Source of the DNA: Candidatus Hydrogenedentota bacterium
GTDB taxonomy: Bacteria > Hydrogenedentota > Hydrogenedentia > Hydrogenedentales > CAITNO01
Length of the DNA: 17,798 nucleotides
Direction of reading: 5' to 3'
Assembly (NCBI GenBank): GCA_029554925.1
Contig: JAKPUV010000053.1
Span: 1 to 17,798 of the forward strand
The position numbers were made by a program, and so were the translations under genes. Under the pieces are notes generated by a model, which saw only the letters and a program-made list of their open reading frames with translations, had not been told where the DNA came from and searched no databases. Below, one piece after another: positions 8,809 through 14,367 of the stretch. Numbering within the stretch: position 1 is the stretch's first letter; each line of letters starts with the position of its first letter.

Positions 8809-11646
8809 ATGTACGAGAACCTCGGATTCGGCCTGATGATCAGCCTGCGGGACGCGTTCAGCGCGAATGCCAACAGGATTTCCGCAGCCGCGAGAGAGCT
8901 CGACGGCACCATGAACAATGTCGCCGTGGGGGTCTCCCGCAACATGGCCCGCATTCAGGCCGGTGCCGGGATGATGGGCGCGGGGGTGGCCATGCTGGCG
9001 GGCTCCGCCGTGCTTGTCCGGAGCACCATTGACACCCAGAACGCGCTGGCCGCGACGGCCACCCTGGCCGAGGTGAACCTTGGGCGCATAGAGGCGGCGG
9101 CGGTGAAGTTCACCAATACCTGGGCCGGGTACACGAAACCGCAGTTCATCTCCGCGGTGTACCAGATGAAAAGCGGCCTCGAGAATCTCGATGAGCAGGC
9201 GATGCTGACCGCCACCTCCATGGCGGCGCTGACGGCCAAGGCGACCCTGGGCGACCTGTCCGGCATGACAGACACCTTCGTGTCCGCGTACACCAACCTG
9301 CGATTCCTGAACAAGGAACTCTCAGACCAGCAGTGGTTTGAGACGTTCAGCGGCGCGATGTCTGCAACGGTGAGGCAATTCCGGACTACCGGTGCTCAGA
9401 TGACTGATGCCCTAAAGATGATCGGTCCACTTGCGAGCAACATCGGAGCGTCCGCCCAGGAACAGCTTGCCGTTCTGGGCACGTTGCAGGCCAGCATGCC
9501 GGGCGCGGAGGCTGGGACGCTCTACAAGGCCTACGCCCTGCGGGTGGCCGAGGCCGGAAAGGCCCTCGGCCTGTCCTTTGTCGGTCCGACGGGCCAGGTG
9601 AAGAGCCTCACAGAGGTCATGGACAGTCTCATGGCCCGGTTCCCCGACCTGACACAGGCGGCCGCGCAGACGCAGATCAAGGAGGCCTTCGGAAGCGAGG
9701 AGGCCTTCAAGTTCGTCTCGACCATGGCAAGCAACATCGGGGCATACAAGAAGGGCCTGGGCGCTGTCGGCGCGGGCTGGGAAGGTGGCATGGCGGGAAC
9801 GCTCCGCATGGCCCAGACGCTCGACAACACCATCGGCGGCGCGCTCGGACGCCTCGGGAACAACACCAGGAACCTCATGGAGGCCCTCGGGACCGCCATT
9901 CTCCCCGTGGTGACGCCGATCATCCAGGGCGCGGGCGCGGTCATGCGCGGTGTCCAGGCGGCGGTGGACGCGTACCCCGGCGTCGCCAAGGCGCTGCTGG
10001 GCACAATTACCCTGCTGGGCGGCGGCCTTGTGATTGCCGGAGCGCTTACCATGGCCTGGGGCACGGCGGGTTTGGCGGTGGCCACCTACGGCGCGGCCGT
10101 GCTGGCCGCCGGTGTGGCCTTCTGGGCGGTATGGTGGCCCGTCGCCGCGGTGGTGGCCGGCCTGGCTGGAGCGGTGCTTGCCCTGCGCGCCCTGTGGACG
10201 CGGAACATCGGCGGGATGCGCGACGCCGTAACCGGGCTCTTGGGTCCGGCGTTGTCGGCTGTGTCGGGCTGGTTCTCCGGTGTGGTCGCCCGGGTAGGGG
10301 CGTTTTTCAGCGGGGTCTGGGGGCCGTTGAGCGCGGGCATCCGCGCGGCGGTCGGCATCGTGGGCACCGCGATCCAGCCGGTGGTCGCTGCGTTCTCCGC
10401 CGTGGGGAGGGCTGTCGGCGACGTTATGGGCGCCTTCGCGCGTCTTGCCAGCGGTCCTGGCCCTGGGTTCTTCGGCGCCCTGGGCCGCGGCATTGGGATG
10501 CTGGGCGGTGCAGTCGCCTGGGCTGGAGGGATGCTCCTACGCGGCCTCCTGGCCCCGGTGGTGCTTGTCGCCCGCGGCGTGGCCTTGGTGGCTTCGGGTA
10601 TCTCCATGGTGGTCCAGGCGGCCACCTGGGGCGCTGGCGTCATGTGGTCCGTCCTGACAGCCCCTGGACGCGCGATACTGTCCACGGTGCGCGCGCTCTG
10701 GAACGGTGTCACCGCCGGGTTCAGCGCCCTGTGGCAGGGCGTTTCCGCTGGTTTCAGACAGGCCTTTGCGCCCGTCCTGGCGGTGTGGAAGGAGTCGGTG
10801 CTCCCGGCTGTCAATGCGATCCGCACGGCATGGGCCGGCCTGTTCCAGGGGAATGGGACTGGGGTTGGTCTTGCCAAGGTCGTGGATGCACTCAAAGTGC
10901 CCATGCAGTGGCTTCTGAAAGGGGCCGGCCTGCTGGGCCAGGCCCTTGGTGGCACCCTTGGCGCGGCGGTGCGCTGGGGCCTCGTTCCGGCGTTGGAGTT
11001 CGTCGGGGGCGTTCTCGGAAGCGTAGCGCGCATGGTCGAGTCCGTCGTGCAGGCCGTCCGTGGGGCCTGGGAGTTCTTCACGGGGTTGCCCGTTGTGAAG
11101 TGGTTCGTCGAGCCCACGGTGAAGCCGGTTGAACAGCCGGGCGTCACCGGCATGAAGGTTCAGACACCGCAGATGATCATGGAGCCCGGCGGACTTGCCC
11201 GACAGTTCCGCCAGTTGGCCAGGCCCATGGCCGTTGGCCTTGCCGGTCTGAGCGTGGCGGCTCCGCAGGCGCCCGCTGTGGCACGTCCGGCGGTGTTGCA
11301 GGATGTCCGGCCGCCGGTGTCCGTTGCGCGTCCCTGGGCGCCCCTGGCGGCCCCGGAGGCCCGCCCGGAAATCGAGCCGCCCGACATGCCCCAGGATGCG
11401 CGTCCGCTCCCCGTGGAACGGCCCTCGCGCGAGATCGGGAAGGCCCCGGCGTTCTTCCCGTCGCCGCCTCCGGTCCGGGTTGTCCTCGACGTGGCGCCGA
11501 TTGTGGAAGAGCTTCGCAGGGTGGCGGAGCGCCCCCTCGAGGGCACGTTCGAGAACCGAATCGTGCTGGACGGCCGGGAGGTGGCCCGCAGCGTCAACAG
11601 GTTCAACCGGGCCGAACAGGTGAAGCGCTATGGACAGCAGGACTGA
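8809..11646 (+). CDS. Phage tail tape measure protein
   Basis: The 945-residue product has the layout of a tape measure protein, which sets tail length, fills the tail tube and assists DNA ejection. Residues about 70-310 match the phage minor-tail/TMP conserved region (PhageMin_Tail type): 'NALAATATLAEV', 'LTAKATLGDLSGMTDTF', 'GASAQEQLAVLGTLQASM', 'AEAGTLYKAYALRV' and 'FGSEEAFKFVSTMA'. Two long hydrophobic regions follow (about 393-463 and 560-615), then helical segments, a Pro-rich linker and the C-terminal motif 'VLDGREVARSVNRFNRAEQV'. At about 1.5 angstrom per residue it would span roughly 140 nm, a full siphophage tail. Starts are ambiguous: TTG 8794, ATG 8800 or ATG 8809. I favour 8809 because a 17-bp sequence covering it recurs at 14303-14319. 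No good Shine-Dalgarno is visible (only GGGGG 2 nt upstream). Confidence 0.9.
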   Translation: MYENLGFGLMISLRDAFSANANRISAAARELDGTMNNVAVGVSRNMARIQAGAGMMGAGVAMLAGSAVLVRSTIDTQNALAATATLAEVNLGRIEAAAVKFTNTWAGYTKPQFISAVYQMKSGLENLDEQAMLTATSMAALTAKATLGDLSGMTDTFVSAYTNLRFLNKELSDQQWFETFSGAMSATVRQFRTTGAQMTDALKMIGPLASNIGASAQEQLAVLGTLQASMPGAEAGTLYKAYALRVAEAGKALGLSFVGPTGQVKSLTEVMDSLMARFPDLTQAAAQTQIKEAFGSEEAFKFVSTMASNIGAYKKGLGAVGAGWEGGMAGTLRMAQTLDNTIGGALGRLGNNTRNLMEALGTAILPVVTPIIQGAGAVMRGVQAAVDAYPGVAKALLGTITLLGGGLVIAGALTMAWGTAGLAVATYGAAVLAAGVAFWAVWWPVAAVVAGLAGAVLALRALWTRNIGGMRDAVTGLLGPALSAVSGWFSGVVARVGAFFSGVWGPLSAGIRAAVGIVGTAIQPVVAAFSAVGRAVGDVMGAFARLASGPGPGFFGALGRGIGMLGGAVAWAGGMLLRGLLAPVVLVARGVALVASGISMVVQAATWGAGVMWSVLTAPGRAILSTVRALWNGVTAGFSALWQGVSAGFRQAFAPVLAVWKESVLPAVNAIRTAWAGLFQGNGTGVGLAKVVDALKVPMQWLLKGAGLLGQALGGTLGAAVRWGLVPALEFVGGVLGSVARMVESVVQAVRGAWEFFTGLPVVKWFVEPTVKPVEQPGVTGMKVQTPQMIMEPGGLARQFRQLARPMAVGLAGLSVAAPQAPAVARPAVLQDVRPPVSVARPWAPLAAPEARPEIEPPDMPQDARPLPVERPSREIGKAPAFFPSPPPVRVVLDVAPIVEELRRVAERPLEGTFENRIVLDGREVARSVNRFNRAEQVKRYGQQD

Positions 11647-12307
11647 TCTGAAGAAGGTGGATCAGCAGCAGAAGGTGGTCGAGAAGCTGGTGGATGATGC
11701 GGCCCCCGTGCCGACGGGCGGGCTGTGGAACCTGACAAAGCCAGAGCTCGACGACATGGCGAAGCAGAAGGGCGTGAGCCTCAACATCACGAAGAAGGAC
11801 GTGCTGGACAAGCTGGACGAACTTGAGCCCGGTGTGGATCATTCCGGCCTGTCCGGTGTCGAGCTCGTCGCGCAGAAGCAAAAGCTGTTCGGGAAGAGTC
11901 CTCTCAAGACAAAGCCGCTGCTCATCAAGGCACTGGAGAAAGCCGCCGGCGAGGAGCTGGCGCAGCAGGCGAAGCAGGTCGCCCACCAGGCCGCGGCGGC
12001 CGCCGCGAACTGGGATGACCCGCTCGACGATCCGAAAAAGATGGGCTACCTCCTGCGCAGTGCGCGGATCATCGCGTATCAGCGCGGTGTGCGAGTCGGC
12101 ATGCCGCGCGCGGAGCAAGAAGACCTGGCGGGGGACATCCTCCTGCGCGTGGTCGAGAAGCGGCACCTCTTCAACCCGGCCAAGGGCGCCTGGAGCACCT
12201 GGGTGTCCCGGGTCGCCAACAGCACAGTGATGAATGCCCTGCTCGCTAGAGTCGCCGCGAAGCGCGACGTGCGGGTGGTCGTTTCCCTCGAAGCGGGAAC
12301 GCTCTAG
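11630..12307 (+). CDS. SAP/HeH-like repeats fused to a sigma-factor region 2 domain, no region 4
   Basis: The 225-residue product overlaps the tape measure stop by 17 nt and uses AGGTGA (11618-11623) at 6 nt. Residues about 33-65 ('LTKPELDDMAKQKGVSLN' then 'KKDVLDKLDEL') look like a SAP/HeH/Rho-N-type helix-extension-helix. Residues about 74-106 look like a second divergent copy. An Ala/Gln-rich linker leads to about 137-212, which reads like region 2 of an ECF-type sigma factor: 'QEDLAGDILLRVVEK', then 'FNPAKGAWSTWVSRVANS'. The protein ends about 13 residues later, so the -35-binding region 4 is missing. Region 2 binds core RNA polymerase and the -10 element. It may redirect or sequester RNA polymerase, perhaps to couple late gene expression to a helper, but this is inference. 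A diverged helical phage protein is the alternative. Confidence 0.75.
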   Translation: MDSRTDLKKVDQQQKVVEKLVDDAAPVPTGGLWNLTKPELDDMAKQKGVSLNITKKDVLDKLDELEPGVDHSGLSGVELVAQKQKLFGKSPLKTKPLLIKALEKAAGEELAQQAKQVAHQAAAAAANWDDPLDDPKKMGYLLRSARIIAYQRGVRVGMPRAEQEDLAGDILLRVVEKRHLFNPAKGAWSTWVSRVANSTVMNALLARVAAKRDVRVVVSLEAGTL

Positions 12308-12328
12308 TCTTCTTCCTGGGCAATGCCT

Positions 12329-12356
12329 TGATTTTTACCCCGCCGTGGGGTACAGT
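12329..12356 (+). promoter_or_regulatory. Possible promoter with internal dyad
   Basis: TTGATT (12329-12334) and TACAGT (12351-12356) are 16 nt apart, each matching consensus at four positions. The spacer and -10 overlap the dyad TACCCC-GCCGT-GGGGTA (12336-12352), which could be an operator. Transcription from here would run into the terminator at 12387-12423 after only about 25 nt. Confidence 0.35.
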
Positions 12357-12362
12357 CGCCTT

Positions 12363-12423
12363 GTCGTTAGTGGTAGTTGGTCGTTCGCCCCCGGGCGTTG
12401 GTCGCGTCCGGGGGCACCTTTTT
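12363..12423 (+). ncRNA. Candidate short terminated RNA (about 60 nt)
   Basis: A transcript starting near 12363 from the promoter-like sequence at 12329-12356 would end at the strong terminator stem (12387-12394 with 12408-12415, then T5). This gives a single-stranded, G/T-rich 5' part (GTTAGTGGTAGTTGG) and a 3' hairpin, the typical architecture of a bacterial small RNA. No ORF with a ribosome-binding site is present. It may equally be just the end of the tape measure operon transcript. Confidence 0.25.
12387..12423 (+). terminator. Rho-independent terminator after the SAP/sigma2 gene
   Basis: GCCCCCGG (12387-12394) pairs perfectly with CCGGGGGC (12408-12415) over a 13-nt loop and is followed by ACCTTTTT (T-run 12419-12423). 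It separates the tape measure/sigma2 transcript from the promoter of the small-gene operon just downstream. Confidence 0.75.
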
Positions 12424-12442
12424 GGGGTCCCGAAAATTCCTC

Positions 12443-12471
12443 TTGACACCGGCGCCGGGGTGTGGTACGGT
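12443..12471 (+). promoter_or_regulatory. Sigma70-type promoter for the A1-B1-A2-B2 operon
   Basis: A perfect TTGACA (12443-12448) is followed after exactly 17 nt by TACGGT (12466-12471), which keeps the key T, A and final T of the -10 box. The predicted start is near 12478, giving a leader of about 129 nt before the A1 start codon. It is one of the best promoter matches in the element and lies directly after a terminator. Confidence 0.6.
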
Positions 12472-12477
12472 GTGGGT

Positions 12478-12606
12478 ATCAGAAACCAAAGGCCCCTCCA
12501 TGAAACGAAACACCTTTTGCCCCCCAGTTGCCGGAGTACCGCGAGGTCCCGGGCGCTCCTTTGGTGCGCTGATACAACTGGGGGGCTCAGTTTCGGAGGG
12601 CATATC
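12478..12606 (+). promoter_or_regulatory. Structured 5' leader: three-way junction with sequestered ribosome-binding site
   Basis: A perfect 12-bp stem P1, GCCCCCCAGTTG (12519-12530) with CAACTGGGGGGC (12575-12586), closes directly on two hairpins. P2 is CCGG/CCGG (12531-12534, 12549-12552) with an inner ACC/GGT stem capped by the GNRA tetraloop GCGA (12541-12544). P3 is GCGC-T-CC/GG-T-GCGC (12553-12569). The junction strand TGATA joins P3 to P1. Outside P1, CCCTCC (12494-12499) is exactly complementary to the A1 Shine-Dalgarno GGAGGG (12595-12600). A short upstream ORF could start at ATG 12500 beside that anti-SD and run out of frame past the A1 start (stop 12659-12661). The layout suggests translational control; the family and ligand are unknown. 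Confidence 0.6.
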
Positions 12607-12894
12607 ATGCCAACCCCAGTCCCCTGTCTCCCCCCCCCCACCCGCCCGCACCTGCAGGTAAACCCCCACCCCTGGCGGCTGTCACGAGAGGCGGAAGCCG
12701 CCTGCGTGGACACCACCGTGGCCGCCCTGGCGACCCTCTCCATCGCGCTGTCCTACCTGATGGACAACCGGCCCATGGCGGCACAGCCCATGGCGGACCT
12801 CCTCGAGGAGCAGGTCTGTCGGCTCACCAAGCGCCTGGCCTCGGAGCACAGCGCCTACGAGCTGGCCACCGCCGCGGAAGGAGGTGCGGCATGA
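12607..12894 (+). CDS. Small protein A1 (first member of duplicated pair)
   Basis: The 95-residue product starts at ATG 12607 with GGAGGG (12595-12600) 6 nt upstream. A Pro-rich N-terminus ('PTPVPCLPPPTRP') leads to a helical core: 'AEAACVDTTVAALATLSIAL', 'DNRPMAAQPMADLLEEQVCR' and 'LTKRLASE'. It aligns with the product at 13262-13546 over the shared pattern R-P, P-W-R, helix, D-N-x-P, P-M-A-D-L-L, Q, R-x-T-x-R-L-A-x-E. No known family is recognised. A run of ten C (12630-12639) lies at codons 8-11, a possible slippage site absent from the paralog. The stop overlaps B1 as ATGA. Confidence 0.7.
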   Translation: MPTPVPCLPPPTRPHLQVNPHPWRLSREAEAACVDTTVAALATLSIALSYLMDNRPMAAQPMADLLEEQVCRLTKRLASEHSAYELATAAEGGAA

Positions 12895-13265
12895 GCAAGA
12901 GCACCCCCGTTGACATCTTCATGGAACACAACCTGAATCGGCTCATCCGGTCCGAGAAACGCATCGCCGGAGCGCTCGGAACCCTCCTCTGCGACTACAG
13001 CCCCGGCGTCTCTGAGGCCGCGGAGGCGCTGGAGGCGGCCGCCGCCGGCCTCCCCAGTCCCTTCGGCGACACTCCGGAGGTGAAGCATGCCTTCTTCGTC
13101 CTGGCCGAAGCCGCAGAGGCGCGTTGCCCCACGCGCCGGGAGACCAAGGCCCAGTGGCACGCTCGCTTGGGGGAGCCTCCCAGCAGCGATGTCTTGGACG
13201 CGCTCCGGGTCCTTGCCGACGCCAAGCAACGGCAACAGGCCGCCGCGGAAGGAGGTGCAGAATGA
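12891..13265 (+). CDS. Small protein B1 (second member of duplicated pair)
   Basis: The 124-residue product starts at ATG 12891 inside the ATGA overlap, with GGAAGGAGG (12876-12884) upstream. It is a helical, Ala-rich protein without membrane segments. Residues about 38-115 align with the product at 13543-13812: 'SPGVSEAAEALEAAAAGLPS', 'PFGDTPEVKHAFFVLAE', 'AQWHARL' and 'DALRVLADAKQRQ'. The first about 30 residues ('DIFMEHNLNRLIRSEKRIAG') have no counterpart in B2. No family is recognised. The 19 bp around its ribosome-binding site (12869-12887) recur exactly at 13240-13258, ahead of A2, and mark the unit boundaries. Confidence 0.7.
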   Translation: MSKSTPVDIFMEHNLNRLIRSEKRIAGALGTLLCDYSPGVSEAAEALEAAAAGLPSPFGDTPEVKHAFFVLAEAAEARCPTRRETKAQWHARLGEPPSSDVLDALRVLADAKQRQQAAAEGGAE

Positions 13266-13546
13266 CGCGTCCCCACGCCCCCACCCCTCCGGGGGTCATT
13301 CACCCGCCCCGCCCGTATCTGCGGCCGGTTGAGCCACGCCCCTGGCGCATGCGCCACGAGGTTGCAACCGACCTCCTCGACGTGGCCCTGGACGCTCTTG
13401 TCAGTCTGACCGCCCTGGTCGCGCACCTGCGGGACAACTGTCCGGAGGAGGCGGAACCCATGGCCGACCTGCTGACCCGTCAGTCGGCCCGGATTACCCG
13501 GCGCCTGGCCCAAGAGCGCAAGGCCCAGGAAGGCGGTGACGCATGA
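13262..13546 (+). CDS. Small protein A2, paralog of A1
   Basis: The 94-residue product starts at ATG 13262 (ATGA overlap with B1), preceded by the same GGAAGGAGGTGC spacer that precedes B1. It has the Pro-rich N-terminus ('PTPPGVIHPPRPYLRP') and helical core of A1: 'ATDLLDVALDALVSLTALVA', 'DNCPEEAEPMADLLTRQSAR' and 'ITRRLAQE'. Protein identity to A1 is clear, but the DNA has diverged, so the duplication is not recent. Function is unknown. The pairing with a B-type gene is conserved in both copies, which suggests that A and B act together. Confidence 0.7.
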   Translation: MTRPHAPTPPGVIHPPRPYLRPVEPRPWRMRHEVATDLLDVALDALVSLTALVAHLRDNCPEEAEPMADLLTRQSARITRRLAQERKAQEGGDA

Positions 13547-13812
13547 ACCACCTCACCCAACTGAACCCCGGCGTGGATGCGGCCCTCGAGCGCCTGCATG
13601 CGGCGGTACACGGCCTCCCCGACCCCTTCGGCCCCAGCCCGGAGGTGGAACGCGCCTTCGCGGTCCTGGCCGACGAGGGGAAGCGCCGCGGCCTGCAACC
13701 CGGGGAGAGTCCCGCCCATTGGCGCGCGCGTCTGGACCGTCCCCAGAGCCGCCGGGCCAAGGCGGCGCTCCGTGTTCTTCAAAACGCCAGGAACAGACAC
13801 AAAACAGACTAG
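13543..13812 (+). CDS. Small protein B2, paralog of B1
   Basis: The 89-residue product starts at ATG 13543 in an ATGA overlap with A2. It matches B1 from the 'NPGVDAALERLHAAVHGLPD' segment through 'PFGPSPEVERAFAVLADEG', 'HWRARL' and 'AALRVLQNARNRH', but lacks B1's N-terminal extension. It is the last gene of the four-gene operon; a terminator follows 25 nt after its stop. No known family or catalytic motif is visible. The paired, overlapping small-gene arrangement resembles toxin-antitoxin modules in layout only. Confidence 0.68.
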   Translation: MNHLTQLNPGVDAALERLHAAVHGLPDPFGPSPEVERAFAVLADEGKRRGLQPGESPAHWRARLDRPQSRRAKAALRVLQNARNRHKTD

Positions 13813-13836
13813 ACCGCCGGTTACTGCGGCAAAAAC

Positions 13837-13879
13837 TCCCCCGTCGGGCATGGTTCCGGCGGGGGATTCTCTTTTTTTT
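13837..13879 (+). terminator. Rho-independent terminator after the small-gene operon
   Basis: The stem TCCCCCGTCGG (13837-13847) pairs with CCGGCGGGGGA (13856-13866) with one G-U pair and an 8-nt loop. It is followed by TTCTC and T8 (13872-13879). This is a textbook intrinsic terminator directly after B2. Confidence 0.85.
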
Positions 13880-14028
13880 CGGGACTCCCGAAACGGCAAC
13901 AGGCCGCTCTGTAATCCAGATTACAAACGGGCGGGATGTGTCCAGCAACAGACCCCGGTTTTATTGGGGTTTTGGGCATATCCCGCCCTATCTGGAACGC
14001 CGTGCGCAATCTTGTATGTAGGGATTGC
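13877..14028. promoter_or_regulatory. Inverted-repeat cluster ahead of the excisionase-like gene
   Basis: Four inverted repeats follow the terminator. They are TTTCGGG-ACT-CCCGAAA (13877-13893); TGTAATC-CA-GATTACA (13910-13925), a classic dimer-operator form; a 15-bp stem with two G-U pairs (13929-13943 with 13974-13988) containing an inner ACCCC/GGGGT stem; and GCAATC/GATTGC (14006-14011, 14023-14028). The region has no ORF with a ribosome-binding site. It is the likely control region for the xis/alpA and repA genes, but no clear -35/-10 pair is visible. The stems are seen directly; the roles are inferred. Confidence 0.55.
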
Positions 14029-14050
14029 AGCAAGAAAGGAGGCTGCGAAA

Positions 14051-14251
14051 ATGGCGCGAATGATGCGAATCAAAGAGGCCGTGAAGCAGGTTCGGCGACC
14101 CGATGGTACCCCCGTCTCAGAGGCAGCGTTTTTTGGCTGGATTTACAAGGGGGTCAGGGGGCGGAAGCTCCCGTCGGTCCTCTTCGGAAGGATTCGCTAC
14201 ATTGACGAGGATGAGCTGAACAGCTTCCTCAAGCACGTCCATGGTCTGTGA
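14051..14251 (+). CDS. Excisionase/AlpA-like small helix-turn-helix protein
   Basis: The 66-residue product starts at ATG 14051 with AAAGGAGG (14035-14042) 8 nt upstream. The sequence follows the MerR/AlpA/excisionase winged-helix pattern: a first helix ('RIKEAVKQVRRPDG'), a turn and recognition helix ('VSEAAFFGWIYKGVRG'), a wing ('RKLPSVLFGRIRYI') and a last helix ('DEDELNSFLKHVH'). Such proteins bend DNA for excision or activate integrase and early genes in satellites such as P4 and in cryptic prophages. Here it sits directly ahead of the replication gene, downstream of a dyad cluster that could include its own operator. Whether it is an excisionase, a regulator or both cannot be told from sequence. 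Confidence 0.78.
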   Translation: MARMMRIKEAVKQVRRPDGTPVSEAAFFGWIYKGVRGRKLPSVLFGRIRYIDEDELNSFLKHVHGL

Positions 14252-14273
14252 CATGTCGCCCGCGAAAAAGGAA

Positions 14274-14319
14274 GCCCCCCGGCACGAAGGAGGCGTGCGC
14301 CGGGGGGCCATGTACGAGA
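14274..14319 (+). promoter_or_regulatory. Strong hairpin with AAGGAGG loop, followed by a 17-bp repeat shared with the tape measure start
   Basis: GCCCCCCGGCACG (14274-14286) pairs with CGTGC-G-CCGGGGGGC (14294-14308), with one bulged G. The 7-nt loop is AAGGAGG, an exposed Shine-Dalgarno-like sequence. There is no T-run, so it is not an intrinsic terminator. Overlapping its right arm, GGGGGCCATGTACGAGA (14303-14319) is identical to 8802-8818 at the tape measure start. A 24-codon ORF from ATG 14310 overlaps the repA start out of frame (stop 14382-14384), a possible leader peptide. Confidence 0.5.
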
Positions 14320-14367
14320 GGTCCAGTTCGTGTTCACAGGTTTTATACAGGATCGAGGAGGCCGACC

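Noticed and set aside
10086..11153. Long open frames on both strands across the tape measure gene
   Set aside because: They are shadow frames with Pro/Thr/Ala- or Arg/Gly-rich products and no ribosome-binding sites; the tape measure frame is continuous and matches its family.
12328..12606. Upstream extension of the A1 frame
   Set aside because: It would cross the terminator and the promoter and leader. A good ribosome-binding site precedes ATG 12607, and the paralog A2 has no such extension.
12607..13812. Toxin-antitoxin modules
   Set aside because: Gene layout (small, overlapping, paired) fits, but neither protein shows a toxin fold motif or an antitoxin DNA-binding motif, and both copies are kept in tandem.
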